From Thermatribacter velox (GTDB lineage: Bacteria; Atribacterota; Atribacteria; Atribacterales; Thermatribacteraceae): 64,000 nucleotides of DNA. The translations under genes were made by a program, and so were the position numbers. The notes below the pieces were generated by a model, which saw only the letters and a program-made list of their open reading frames with translations, had not been told where the DNA came from and ran no database searches. Below are positions 24,901 to 34,110 of the stretch, piece after piece. How positions within the stretch are numbered: position 1 is the first letter of the stretch; every line of letters starts with the position of its first letter. The stretch spans positions 1,066,001-1,130,000 of the forward strand of contig NZ_CP121689.1 of assembly GCF_038396615.1 (NCBI RefSeq), given 5' to 3'.

Positions 24901-27900
24901 TTGATTTTGTTTTTCTTTCTAAAAATTCAACGAAAAAAAGCGTTGTTTACAGGCGTAATTTTGCTGCTAAGCCTGCTTTTTTTGTTTGTTTTTCCCGTTT
25001 TCTCCCAAAATCCCCCTAAAATTGCCTGTCTACCTTTCGTAGAAAGAGAAAACAACGAATACGCGCTCGGTTATCTGGTAAGGGATGTGCTTAAAATGGG
25101 CCTGGAGCAAAGTGGATATTTTGAGGTAATAAATTCTTTTGAAATCGAAACGTTTCTTGAAGGAATAGACAGTTCTTCCAACGCTTTTCTCACCACCAGC
25201 TTTCTGAAGCAAATCAGCAATAAGCTCCAGTGTGACTATCTGCTCACAGGTTCAGTTCTTTATAGAGAGGTCAATAACCAGCGGAATCTTATAGTAAGTC
25301 CCCGGCTGTTTGTAAAAGCAAATGGCGAAGCAATAAACTTAGCCAGCCAGGTCTTCCAGATGGAGAATCTTTCTCTACTTGGCAAGCACTTCACGGAAGA
25401 ACTAATCCGAACACTATTTCCCAATGCAGTAATCCAGATAGAATATCCCAGCTTCCAAGAAAAGCAAATCCTACCACTTTATAAAGCAATCACAAAAATG
25501 AAAGAAGCCTTAAAAACTTACAACCGAGAATCGCAATTTCCGGATAAACCTCTCTGGCAGGAAGCCTTTGCACTGGCTACCCAAGCCACCCAGAATGCGC
25601 CTGAATACCGGGAAAGCTATCTCTATCTTGCTCTGATGTATCACCAGACAGGATGGTTTGCTAAAGAAGCCGAAGCCTGGGAAACATATTTGCATTTACT
25701 GGAGCAAGAGAAGGCCAGCACTTCAGTCACCAAAAACCTGCTTGCTACCTATCTGCGACTGGCGAATTTGTATCTCTTTCAGAAAAAACACGACCTTGCC
25801 TTGCAGACTCTCAAAAAAACAGAAGAGCTTAAAGTTGAGTCTTCGCAAATCTTACTCCTAAAAGCCAAAATCCTTTATGAAGAAGACAGGATTCAAGAAG
25901 CAATAGCTTCACTCAGAAAAATTCTTAACGAAAACCCTCAACATGACGAAGCTCGCTATTTACTGGATTTTTACTCCAAAGCGGAAAAGTTTGGTAAGCA
26001 AGCTTATTCCCTTTATGTAGAAGGTTATAAAAGTTATGCTGCAGGAGATCTATTTAAAGCCAGAACCCTGCTTAGCAAAGCAACAGAAATTAATCCCGAA
26101 ATGAAAGAAGCCTATTACTTTTTAGGGAGAACTCTTTATGACCTTGGTGAATTAGACGAAGCCGAAAAGGTTTGGAGAAAACTCTTGGCATTAGACCCTT
26201 TTCATGCCCAAGCCCAGAGGTTTTTGGACAAAACCATCCAGGAAAAAACCTATGGTCGCGAAACACTTCAGAGCTTCAATCGAGGTTTAGAACTCTACCA
26301 GAAAGCAGAATACCGTGCGGCCCTTGCTTTTTTTGAAGAAGCAATTGCCAAAAATCCGAGTTTCCAGAAAGCCCACGAATATGCAGCCCGCTGCTACTAT
26401 TACCTTGGTGAAGAAAAAAGTTACCTTGAAAAAAGACTAAAGAGCATAGAACTGTTAAGCGACCCTAAAGAAAAATCTCGCCAACTATACGACTTGAGTA
26501 TGGAAATCCTGGGGTGGGGTGACGTCGACCAGGCTTTGATGATTGCCCAAAAAGCGTTGCAAGAAAATCCAGAGCTTCATCAGGCATCCCTTTTGATAGG
26601 CAACCTTTTGGCTCAAAAAGGAGAGTGGAAAAGAGCAATAGATTTTTATACTCAAGCCAAAGATGACTCTGATGTAAAGCTCCAGGAAGAGGCATTGTGG
26701 GGCAGAGCCTTTTGCCTGAGCAAACTCGAGCAGTGGGAAGAAAGCCTTAAAGAACTGAATGAACTCATAAATAAATTCCCTTACGCAACCTTCATAGAGG
26801 AAGCAGAACTGCTGAGACTGGAAGCAGAAGCGAGGACCTTGAAACTGTCGGAGCTTACCGAGCATTATCGTCAATTCCAGCTTCGCTTTCCACAGAGTAA
26901 ATACCTGGATCAGGCAGCTTTCTGGTATGGTTATGCATTCTTCAAGCAAAAAAAATACAGCGAGTGCATCCAGATATATGAAGATCTGTTACAGAAATTT
27001 CCTGAAAGCACCTTTCGTCTGCAAGTAATGGAAATGCTGGGGCTGTGCTATCAGGAAAATAAAAACACTGAAAAAGCTTTGAGTATATTCAAAGAGATAG
27101 GTGGCGAGAAAGGTGCTTTTTATCAGGCCAATGCCTTCTATCAGCAAAAAGATTGGAAAAAGGCCATAGAATATTTCGAAGAATTCCTGAATCATTATCC
27201 AAACAGCGAATTGTCAGTAGAAGCCCAGTTCAAAATTGCTGTTTCCTCACTTGAAATGGGAGAACTTGACCAAGCCCGGAAGCTCCTCGAAGAAAAAGCT
27301 ACCACCTTCGAAAACACTTTTCCCGAAGAGTTCTACAAAACCCAGATAAAACTGTATGCTCAGCTGAAAAACTGGGAAAAGGTAACTGTAGCAGGAGAAA
27401 AACTCTTACACCGAGAAAGGAAACCCGAAAACCAAAAAGAATACCTTTTAATAATTGCTTGGGCCTATTACCATCTTGGACTTGAAGATAAAGCAAGAGA
27501 ACTCGTTGCGCTCGCTGGAGAAGACCCCGAACAGATCCTGAAAGACCCGGAGAAAGAAGCCCTGGAAAAAGCATCTGTTTTGATCGACCAGCAAAAATAT
27601 TCGGAAGCACTTGAAGTCCTAAGCGAAGTGTCACCTGACAATCTTTCCAATTCCCGGAAAGGCTTTTTTTTCCTTTTAAAAGGCAAGGCCTCGTACTTCA
27701 CTGGAGATCTTGAAACTGCAAGATTCGCTCTCGAAGCCGCTCTGGAACTTCTCCCTCGGGAATTTCAGGAAGAAATCTTGCTCTTCTTGGGAGAAATCAA
27801 CCACCAGCAAGGAAAGCTTGAGAAAGCTATCGAAAACTATCACAGGCTTTGTTCAATCAGTCAGGACCCCCTTTATCAGTGGAACCTGGCCAATCTCTAC

Positions 27901-28578
27901 CACCAAAAAGGGGACTACCAGAAAAATCAGGAATTGCTTCAAAAGCTCAAGAACATACCTGAGTATGCTGAAAAAGCCTACCTCATGCATCTTGAAGAGC
28001 TCTACATGCAAAAAGAGTACGCCCGTTTCTTGCAGGAAGCGTTTTCTTTTACTCAGCGCTTTCCACAAAGTCTTGAGCGCGAGAAAGTACTTTACTTCAG
28101 CGTATGGTCTGCATACTACCTTGGCGACGAAAAACAGGTCGAAGAGCTAATCAAAGAATATCGAGATCTTTTCCCTGAAGGAAAATATTACCAGGAACTT
28201 AACTCACTACTTGCTGATATCTACATACTTCAGGAAAATTATCAGCAAGCAATACCAATTCTCGAAGAATTGGTGCAAAGAGCTGTTTCTTCAGAGGAAA
28301 AGCTTTATATTTATTACCGTTTGGGCAGTATATATCTTAAAATGGACCATCCAGAAAAGGCAATCAATTTTTTAAATTCAGTCCTCGAGCTTCGCCCGGA
28401 AGAATCTGCAAATTTAGAGCTCTGGGAAAAAACAGTATATCTCCTGGGTGTAGCTTTAGAGCTAAAGGGGGATCCTGTAAGAGCAAGAGAAGTATACTAC
28501 GAGCTTGCTCAAAAAGCGCAAAGTGAGCAATGGAGAGAAAAAGCAAACCAGCGGATAGCCGTTCTGGAAGAAAAATAA
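24901..28578 (+). CDS. Large exported TPR protein with N-terminal CsgG/FlgO-like domain
   Basis: A 1225-residue protein. Residues 15-36 form a signal or membrane anchor (LFTGVILLLSLLFLFVFPVFSQ). About 38-175 resembles the CsgG/FlgO/TolB-N-type domain (KIACLPFVERENNEYALGYLVRDVLKMGLEQ...QCDYLLTGSVL). From about 195 to the end are at least twenty degenerate tetratricopeptide repeats, including YbgF/CpoB-like stretches (FPQSKYLDQAAFWYGYAFFKQKKY). The start is a TTG after AAGGAG. It precedes exbB/tolQ-like, exbD/tolR-like and TonB-like genes, so it may be the periplasmic scaffold of that motor, analogous to CpoB with Tol-Pal. This is inference from context. Confidence 0.82.
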   Translation: MILFFFLKIQRKKALFTGVILLLSLLFLFVFPVFSQNPPKIACLPFVERENNEYALGYLVRDVLKMGLEQSGYFEVINSFEIETFLEGIDSSSNAFLTTSFLKQISNKLQCDYLLTGSVLYREVNNQRNLIVSPRLFVKANGEAINLASQVFQMENLSLLGKHFTEELIRTLFPNAVIQIEYPSFQEKQILPLYKAITKMKEALKTYNRESQFPDKPLWQEAFALATQATQNAPEYRESYLYLALMYHQTGWFAKEAEAWETYLHLLEQEKASTSVTKNLLATYLRLANLYLFQKKHDLALQTLKKTEELKVESSQILLLKAKILYEEDRIQEAIASLRKILNENPQHDEARYLLDFYSKAEKFGKQAYSLYVEGYKSYAAGDLFKARTLLSKATEINPEMKEAYYFLGRTLYDLGELDEAEKVWRKLLALDPFHAQAQRFLDKTIQEKTYGRETLQSFNRGLELYQKAEYRAALAFFEEAIAKNPSFQKAHEYAARCYYYLGEEKSYLEKRLKSIELLSDPKEKSRQLYDLSMEILGWGDVDQALMIAQKALQENPELHQASLLIGNLLAQKGEWKRAIDFYTQAKDDSDVKLQEEALWGRAFCLSKLEQWEESLKELNELINKFPYATFIEEAELLRLEAEARTLKLSELTEHYRQFQLRFPQSKYLDQAAFWYGYAFFKQKKYSECIQIYEDLLQKFPESTFRLQVMEMLGLCYQENKNTEKALSIFKEIGGEKGAFYQANAFYQQKDWKKAIEYFEEFLNHYPNSELSVEAQFKIAVSSLEMGELDQARKLLEEKATTFENTFPEEFYKTQIKLYAQLKNWEKVTVAGEKLLHRERKPENQKEYLLIIAWAYYHLGLEDKARELVALAGEDPEQILKDPEKEALEKASVLIDQQKYSEALEVLSEVSPDNLSNSRKGFFFLLKGKASYFTGDLETARFALEAALELLPREFQEEILLFLGEINHQQGKLEKAIENYHRLCSISQDPLYQWNLANLYHQKGDYQKNQELLQKLKNIPEYAEKAYLMHLEELYMQKEYARFLQEAFSFTQRFPQSLEREKVLYFSVWSAYYLGDEKQVEELIKEYRDLFPEGKYYQELNSLLADIYILQENYQQAIPILEELVQRAVSSEEKLYIYYRLGSIYLKMDHPEKAINFLNSVLELRPEESANLELWEKTVYLLGVALELKGDPVRAREVYYELAQKAQSEQWREKANQRIAVLEEK

Positions 28579-28603
28579 GCGAAATTTTCAGGAGGTTTGA
28601 GAT

Positions 28604-29317
28604 ATGCAGATTTTCTCGATAGTCACCAAGGGTGGCTACATAATGTATCCTATACTTGTCTGCTCGGTAATTTTTCTTGCGGTTACCATAGAGCGATGGT
28701 ACGTTTTACGCAGTACCCGTGAAAAGCACCGGAGATTTTTTAAATCAATAAGAAAATCCCTGATTCAGCGTGACCTATCCTCGCTGGTGGACTTGAGTCA
28801 GAAAAATCCATGTATTGCATCCAAAATTATCCTTTCAGGCCTCAAAAGATATTTTGCCGGCTATCCTCGAGAAGCGAGGGAAGCCATGGAAACAGCAGCC
28901 TTACAGGAACTCCCTTACCTGGAAAAACGATTGAATACCCTGGTGACTATTGCCAACATTTCCCCTCTTCTGGGGTTGCTCGGCACAGTAACCGGTATGA
29001 TTAAAACTTTCAACATCATTTCAGCTGTAGGCGTGGGCAGACCCGCTGAAATGGCCAGTGGTATCTCTGAAGCCTTAATTACAACTGCCGCTGGTCTATC
29101 GGTAGCTATACCAACCATCATAGCCCATCATTATCTTTCCAACACTGCGGAAAGCTTAATGAACGAAATTGAAAGAGTCAGCGGTGAAATCTTAGAAATA
29201 ATTGAGGAAGAAGCCGGACTGCTCCCTGGAACAGTTTCTTCCAGAGAAAAACTTCAAAAAGAGGATCACAATGTTTCAGTTTCGACGAATGAAGAAAAAA
29301 TCGAAACCAGAAGTTAA
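28604..29317 (+). CDS. MotA/TolQ/ExbB proton-channel family protein
   Basis: A 237-residue inner-membrane protein with three transmembrane segments: near residues 10-30 (GGYIMYPILVCSVIFLAVTIE), 118-140 (TIANISPLLGLLGTVTGMIKTF) and 160-185 (ALITTAAGLSVAIPTIIAHHYL). The GLLGTVTGM and the LITTAAGL stretches are the conserved channel-lining motifs of ExbB/TolQ. With ExbD it converts the proton gradient into motion of a TonB/TolA-like partner. GGAGGT precedes the ATG by 8 bases. Its end overlaps the exbD-like gene by 47 bases. Confidence 0.93.
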   Translation: MQIFSIVTKGGYIMYPILVCSVIFLAVTIERWYVLRSTREKHRRFFKSIRKSLIQRDLSSLVDLSQKNPCIASKIILSGLKRYFAGYPREAREAMETAALQELPYLEKRLNTLVTIANISPLLGLLGTVTGMIKTFNIISAVGVGRPAEMASGISEALITTAAGLSVAIPTIIAHHYLSNTAESLMNEIERVSGEILEIIEEEAGLLPGTVSSREKLQKEDHNVSVSTNEEKIETRS

Positions 29318-29687
29318 TATGACACCGCTGGTGGACGTAATCCTCCAGCTGGTAATTTTCTTCATGGTAACCACTACCTTTATAAGCATCGAAACCGGGG
29401 CACAGGTCAATCTTCCCACTGCTGAATTTTCACAACTCGGAGAGGCAAAAACTCTCACCGTAACCATTACTGAAGATAATCGTCTTTTCATTAATGGTTC
29501 GTTTGTAACCTGGGAAGACTTTCCTAATCTCCTTGTGGTAGAGTTACGCAAGGAACCAGGTGCTACTGTAGTTATTGAAGCGGATAAAAATGTGTTACAC
29601 GGTAGAGTAGTGCAGGTTATGGACATCCTCAAAAGAGCTGGCGCTCAAAAAATGGCCATAGCCACCAGACCTCCTGAAAAAGAGTGA
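29271..29687 (+). CDS. ExbD/TolR-family biopolymer transport protein
   Basis: A 138-residue protein. The N-terminal KPEVNMTPLVDVILQLVIFFMVTTTFI is the ExbD/TolR transmembrane helix with the essential Asp (MTPLVDV). The periplasmic part ends in VQVMDILKRAGAQKMAIATRP, the family's C-terminal sequence. ATG 29271 (GAGGA before it) is chosen over a longer upstream open frame because it gives the usual length. It overlaps both exbB and the TonB-like gene (GTGA), so translation is coupled through the three genes. Confidence 0.93.
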   Translation: MFQFRRMKKKSKPEVNMTPLVDVILQLVIFFMVTTTFISIETGAQVNLPTAEFSQLGEAKTLTVTITEDNRLFINGSFVTWEDFPNLLVVELRKEPGATVVIEADKNVLHGRVVQVMDILKRAGAQKMAIATRPPEKE

Positions 29688-31147
29688 TCCCAATGCTTGA
29701 CGAAAAACGAGTATGGTCCTTTGCCCTCTCCATTTCCATCCTTATAAATATAGCCGTTATAGCAGTGGCTTCAGTTTACTGGCTTTCCTATCGCTATCTT
29801 CCCAAGCCAGAAGAAGTGGTTGTGGTAGAACTTCTGGAATTACCAGCTGAAGAAGCGCCAGCAAGCTTGGAATCTGAGGAAACTCAGAAAGTTGCTGAAT
29901 TGAAACCTCAAACAACACCTCCAGAGGAAAGCATAGAGCGACCACCCCAAACTATTGAAGAAGAAATTTCCACCAGCGTGGAATCAAACAAACCCCAGAC
30001 CCAGCTCCCTAAACCAGAAATTGAACTACCACCGGCAGAACTGACTCTGGCAAGGTCTTCACCTTCGGGAGCAGAACTGCTGACCAAAGGCGAGGAAATC
30101 AAAATTGAAGAAAAACTTCAGAAACAGAGCATACTTTCAACCGAAGTTATCAAAAGCAAAATAGAAGAAGCTGGTACTTCGCCACTGCTTGCCAGAATCG
30201 CCGAGCGTACAACTCAGGAAGTGGAAAGCACTGCCGGCAGAAACCTTCTTATGGGGGATGTTGCTCCACCTACTTCCGACGTCGAAAAAAAGTCCCCTTT
30301 CACGCAAAGGCCTTTCGCAATAATCGTGGAAAATGCTCCAGCAGCCCGTCCCCAGTCAGGACTGAGCCAAGCCGATATCGTCTACGAAATCATGGCAGAG
30401 GGTGGAATTACCAGATTTCTGGCCATATTTCAATCAGAAGATGCTGAAAAAATAGGGCCACTGCGTAGCGCAAGACCTTACTTTGTAATGAAAGCAGCAG
30501 AGCATAATGCTGTGTTGGTACATTGTGGGGGAAGTGTGGAAGCTTATACTTATCTCCAACAGCTTGCCCTGGACCATATTGATGAAATGAAAAACTTCAG
30601 GGCTTTCTGGCGCAGTAAAGACCGCAATCCACCCCACAACTTATATACTTCCTTAACCTCTCTCAAGGAAGAAAGCAACAGACTGGGTTACAGTAAGCCA
30701 GCTCTGGCTACTTACTTTCCGGTATCCGGCAATATAAATATTACTAATGAAACTTTTCCCTCAGCACGAAAAATAGAAATTCACTATACTGGTAGTTACC
30801 AGGTAGCCTTTGAATATGATCCATCAAAAAATATTTACCTCAGAAGAGTGAATGGAGAAACTCACATTGATGCCTTAAACGGTAACCCAATAACCGCCCG
30901 AGTAGTGATCGTCCAAGTCACCAAACAAAGAGTGCAGGATGAAGAAGGCAGGTTGGCGATAAACTTTGTAGGCAAGGGCAAAGGCTGGGCCTGTTTCCAG
31001 GGCAAACTGATTCCGGTCACCTGGTCCAAACAAACTCTGGAAGACAAAACGAGCTACTACCTGGAGAATGGAGAAAAATTGGTCATACCCCCTGGGAAAA
31101 TATGGATAGAAGTAGTAAATGAAAAAACAGAGGTGGTGTTCCAATGA
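29684..31147 (+). CDS. TonB/TolA-like N-terminus fused to a DUF3048 (YerB-like) domain
   Basis: A 487-residue two-part protein. Residues about 12-34 are a TonB-type membrane anchor (FALSISILINIAVIAVASVYWLSY), followed to about 130 by a Pro/Glu-rich linker with many PP, EE and PE pairs (for example LPKPEIELPPAELT), as in TonB or TolA. About 205-487 is a DUF3048 domain as in B. subtilis YerB: FAIIVENAPAARPQSGLSQADIVYEIMAEGGITRFLAIF, GPLRSARPYFV and the C-terminal IPVTWSK segment. A TonB C-terminal domain is not seen. The start is GTG (29684) or ATG (29693). It completes the ExbB/ExbD module and overlaps lgt by 4 bases. The function of DUF3048 is not established. Confidence 0.85.
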   Translation: MIPMLDEKRVWSFALSISILINIAVIAVASVYWLSYRYLPKPEEVVVVELLELPAEEAPASLESEETQKVAELKPQTTPPEESIERPPQTIEEEISTSVESNKPQTQLPKPEIELPPAELTLARSSPSGAELLTKGEEIKIEEKLQKQSILSTEVIKSKIEEAGTSPLLARIAERTTQEVESTAGRNLLMGDVAPPTSDVEKKSPFTQRPFAIIVENAPAARPQSGLSQADIVYEIMAEGGITRFLAIFQSEDAEKIGPLRSARPYFVMKAAEHNAVLVHCGGSVEAYTYLQQLALDHIDEMKNFRAFWRSKDRNPPHNLYTSLTSLKEESNRLGYSKPALATYFPVSGNINITNETFPSARKIEIHYTGSYQVAFEYDPSKNIYLRRVNGETHIDALNGNPITARVVIVQVTKQRVQDEEGRLAINFVGKGKGWACFQGKLIPVTWSKQTLEDKTSYYLENGEKLVIPPGKIWIEVVNEKTEVVFQ

Positions 31148-31911
31148 GACGTATACTTTTTTACCTGGGCTCTTTACCAGTGTATTCATACGGTGTAATG
31201 CTGGGGGTCGCTTTCCTGGTCGGGGTCATTTATGCCATGAAAAGGGCTCAGAAATACCAGGTTTCTCAGGAAACAGTTGTTGAAGTAAGTATCCTTGCCA
31301 TCTTAGGGGCCATTTTGGGATCTCGAATAACCTACGTTATCCTTAATTGGGAACTATATAAAAATAATTTCTGGCACATCTTCAACATCAGAGAAGGAGG
31401 ACTAACCTTTTTAGGGGGGCTAATTGGAGGGTTGCTTTTGGTTCTGCCCTACCTCTACCTTAAAAAACAATCCCTCTTAAAGTTATTCGACATTTTCTCA
31501 CCACCACTTGCCCTGGGATATGCCATTGCCAGAATAGGTTGTTTCCTAAACGGATGTTGTTATGGAAGAGTCTGCACTTTTAACTCTTTTCCTCTAGGGG
31601 TGCATTTTCCTAACCTCTCCGGCTTTCGCTACCCCACTCAAATATATTCTTCTCTTTATTCTTTAATAATCCTTTTTGTGCTACTCCGCCTTGAACGAAA
31701 GAAACCGTTTGAGGGAGCGCTCTTTTTTGACTACTTATGGCTTTATGGTGTCGCTCGTTTTCTGATAGAATATTGGCGAGATGAACCCTTCGCTATTGCA
31801 GGTTTATTTACCGAGGCGCAACTGGCCAGCATTTTCTTGATTATCGCTGGACTCTTTTTAAAAAGGGTAATAAAAAGCTATGTCTCCAGGAAACCTTCAA
31901 GAAGCAATTGA
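31144..31911 (+). CDS. lgt: Prolipoprotein diacylglyceryl transferase
   Basis: A 255-residue membrane enzyme with about seven transmembrane segments that attaches diacylglycerol to the lipobox cysteine. The Lgt signature is RIGCFLNGCCYGR, preceded by REGGLTFLGGLIGG. A SYGVM segment and an invariant YWRDEPF region toward the C-terminus also match. It overlaps the DUF3048 fusion at its start and the recombinase gene at its end by 32 bases, which ties lipoprotein biogenesis to the envelope operon. The first TM is FLGSLPVYSYGVMLGVAFLVG-like and the ATG is well placed. Confidence 0.95.
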   Translation: MRRILFYLGSLPVYSYGVMLGVAFLVGVIYAMKRAQKYQVSQETVVEVSILAILGAILGSRITYVILNWELYKNNFWHIFNIREGGLTFLGGLIGGLLLVLPYLYLKKQSLLKLFDIFSPPLALGYAIARIGCFLNGCCYGRVCTFNSFPLGVHFPNLSGFRYPTQIYSSLYSLIILFVLLRLERKKPFEGALFFDYLWLYGVARFLIEYWRDEPFAIAGLFTEAQLASIFLIIAGLFLKRVIKSYVSRKPSRSN

Positions 31912-32782
31912 GGCCTTTCTCGATTTTCTTTACTGGGAAAAACGAGTTTCTGAAAACACACTGTGTTCTTATGAGAACGACTTGAAAGCCTTGCACGGTT
32001 TCTTAATTAAGAGACAGATTACCTCTTTAGAAGAACTTACCTTAAAAGATCTGGAAGAATTTATAACCTGGCAGTATAGAGCAGGACATACTTCTACTAC
32101 CTTAGCCAGGCGTATTTCTGCGCTGAGATCTTTTTTTGCTTTTCTACTCAAAAAAAATCTGGTCAAAGAAAATCTTGCGCGTTCACTCGATACCCCAAAA
32201 ATAGGGAGAAAAATACCCCAGGTACTCACTCTTGCTGAAATAGAAGCAATTCTAACTCTCCCTGATACCACCAAACCCTCAGGATTGAGAGACAAAGCCA
32301 TACTGGAGCTCCTCTACAGTAGCGGCCTGAGGGTAAGTGAACTGGTGAATCTTGAATTCTCACACCTCGACCTTCAAAACCGCATGCTACGCCTTTGGGG
32401 CAAGGGATTTAAGGAAAGAATCGTACCTTTTGGAGAGGAGGCAAAAGCAGCAATTGAAGCCTATCTGGCAGGGGGAAGGCCTCACTTTCTAAAAGGGAAA
32501 CCCAGTAATTTTGTTTTCCTGGGGCCTTCCGGGAAACCGATAACTCGTCAGAGTGTGTGGAATATGATAAAGCGTTATACCCGTAAAGCCGGTATAACAA
32601 AGAACGTGACACCTCATACTTTGCGGCACACTTTTGCAACCCATATCCTTGAAAACGGAGCCGACTTGCGTATAATTCAGGAATGTCTTGGACACAGCGA
32701 CATCTCCACAACTCAAATTTATACCCACATAACCAGGAAGGTCTTGCAAGAAGCTTACGATAAACACTTCCCAAGAAAATAA
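31880..32782 (+). CDS. xerD: Tyrosine recombinase XerC/XerD family
   Basis: A 300-residue site-specific recombinase for chromosome dimer resolution. The catalytic set is Arg (SSGLRVSELVNLEF), Lys in the beta-hairpin (WGKGFKERIVPF), HTLRHTFATH, HSDIS His, and the Tyr nucleophile in ISTTQIYTHI. The N-terminal SAM-like DNA-binding domain spans about residues 1-95 (FLDFLYWEKRVSENTLCSYENDLKAL). Xer pairs exist as XerC/XerD; I cannot say which one this is. It starts with ATG inside lgt, so it is in the operon rather than a mobile element, and no att sites are seen. Confidence 0.92.
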   Translation: MSPGNLQEAIEAFLDFLYWEKRVSENTLCSYENDLKALHGFLIKRQITSLEELTLKDLEEFITWQYRAGHTSTTLARRISALRSFFAFLLKKNLVKENLARSLDTPKIGRKIPQVLTLAEIEAILTLPDTTKPSGLRDKAILELLYSSGLRVSELVNLEFSHLDLQNRMLRLWGKGFKERIVPFGEEAKAAIEAYLAGGRPHFLKGKPSNFVFLGPSGKPITRQSVWNMIKRYTRKAGITKNVTPHTLRHTFATHILENGADLRIIQECLGHSDISTTQIYTHITRKVLQEAYDKHFPRK

Positions 32783-32805
32783 AATAACAAGGAGTGATAT
32801 GAATA

Positions 32806-33633
32806 ATGGAAAACCTGAAAGCCAAAATTCAAGAAACCAGCGCTTTTATTAAAGAAAGAACCAGACTAAATCCCAGAATAGGAATCATCTTGGGAACAGG
32901 CCTCGGTGCCCTGGTTGATGACATTGAAATAGAAAGAGTCATTCCCTACCAGGAAATACCCAATTTCCCAGTATCCACAGTAGAAAGCCACCAGGGAAAC
33001 CTGGTACTGGGAAACCTTTCTGGAAAAGCAGTGGTCGCCATGCAGGGAAGATTCCACTACTACGAAGGATACACCATGCAACAAATAACTTTCCCAGTAA
33101 GAGTTATGAAGGCTCTGGGCATAGAAGTGCTCATCATAAGCAACGCAGCAGGCGGTATGAATCGAAACATGAAAAAAGGAGACTTGATGATTATTACCGA
33201 TCACATAAATCTACTGGGAGATAATCCCCTTCGGGGGCCCAACGATCCTGAACTTGGACCGCGTTTCCCGGATATGTCGCAAGCTTACGATAAAGAACTC
33301 CGAGAATTGGCCCTGAACATAGCCATAGAAAAAGGATTTTATGTACACCAGGGAGTTTATGTTGCTCTCCCTGGACCCAATCTGGAAACTCCAGCAGAAT
33401 ACCGATTCCTGATCACCATTGGCGCAGATGCTGTTGGTATGTCAACCGTTCCTGAGGTTATTGTAGCCAGACATGCAGGAATAAGAGTGTTTGGAATCTC
33501 TTGCATAACTGATTTGGCCATCGATGGAGTAGTAGAACCAGTTAACTTTGAAGAAATTGTAGAAGCAGCAAACCAAGCAGAACCAAAACTGACAACCATA
33601 ATAAAAGAACTTGTAGCACGCATTCAACTATGA
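32806..33633 (+). CDS. Class I purine nucleoside/MTA-type phosphorylase
   Basis: A 275-residue trimeric PNP-superfamily phosphorylase. It has the phosphate-binding GTGLG near residue 31, ESHQGN, NAAGGMN and the DHINLLGDNPLRGPND segment, plus GMSTVPEVIVARH. The purine-contacting Asn of standard PNPs (ITNxA, Asn243 in human PNP) is Asp here (ITDLA). That substitution favours 6-amino purines, as in MTA phosphorylases. Together with mtnA two genes downstream it suggests 5'-methylthioadenosine or 5'-deoxyadenosine as substrate, rather than inosine/guanosine. AAGGAG lies about 12 bases before the ATG. Confidence 0.88.
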   Translation: MENLKAKIQETSAFIKERTRLNPRIGIILGTGLGALVDDIEIERVIPYQEIPNFPVSTVESHQGNLVLGNLSGKAVVAMQGRFHYYEGYTMQQITFPVRVMKALGIEVLIISNAAGGMNRNMKKGDLMIITDHINLLGDNPLRGPNDPELGPRFPDMSQAYDKELRELALNIAIEKGFYVHQGVYVALPGPNLETPAEYRFLITIGADAVGMSTVPEVIVARHAGIRVFGISCITDLAIDGVVEPVNFEEIVEAANQAEPKLTTIIKELVARIQL

Positions 33634-34085
33634 TAGAAGGAGTCCTTAAGACAGCGCTGATAGCCAGCTTACCCATCAGCGAACTGCGTGGAGCCATTCC
33701 TTATGGCATTCTGGTGCAAAAATTACCCTGGGTTTTAGTCATAACAGTGTCAGGAACAGCAAACCTAATTCCTTTTTTCATAGTTATGAATCTTGCTCCA
33801 AGTTTTGAAGCCTGGATTGCCCGAAACGCATATTTCAAAAAGAGCTGGCTCAAAATACTTGAGAGCACTCGCAAAAAAATCGCGCCTTACCAAAAATTTG
33901 GCAAATGGGGGATATTGTTTTTTGTGGGTATACCTCTGCCTTTTACAGGAGTATGGACAGGTTCGCTGGCCTGCTGGTTAATGGGCTTCTCGATTAAAGA
34001 ATCTCTGGCTTACGTTTCAGGAGGCATCCTTATGGCAACAGTAATCGTTGCCACAGCAACAAAACTGGGAGGACAAATACTTTAA
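33630..34085 (+). CDS. Small membrane protein, small multidrug export family (COG2426)
   Basis: A 151-residue inner-membrane protein with about four hydrophobic segments. The sequence SLPISELRGAIPYGI near the start and FVGIPLPFTGVWTGSLACWLMGF in the middle match the COG2426 putative small multidrug export family (related to SNARE/DedA-like membrane proteins). The start overlaps the phosphorylase stop by 4 bases (ATGA). Transport activity is inferred from the family name only and has not been shown in this group; the name is historical. Confidence 0.75.
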   Translation: MIEGVLKTALIASLPISELRGAIPYGILVQKLPWVLVITVSGTANLIPFFIVMNLAPSFEAWIARNAYFKKSWLKILESTRKKIAPYQKFGKWGILFFVGIPLPFTGVWTGSLACWLMGFSIKESLAYVSGGILMATVIVATATKLGGQIL

Positions 34086-34110
34086 CACCTTAAGAAAGGA
34101 AGGTGCAATA

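Noticed and set aside
31880-32782. Integrase of a mobile element
   Set aside because: It is in a tight operon with lgt and a phosphorylase, and the sequence is of the housekeeping XerC/D type without flanking att sites.
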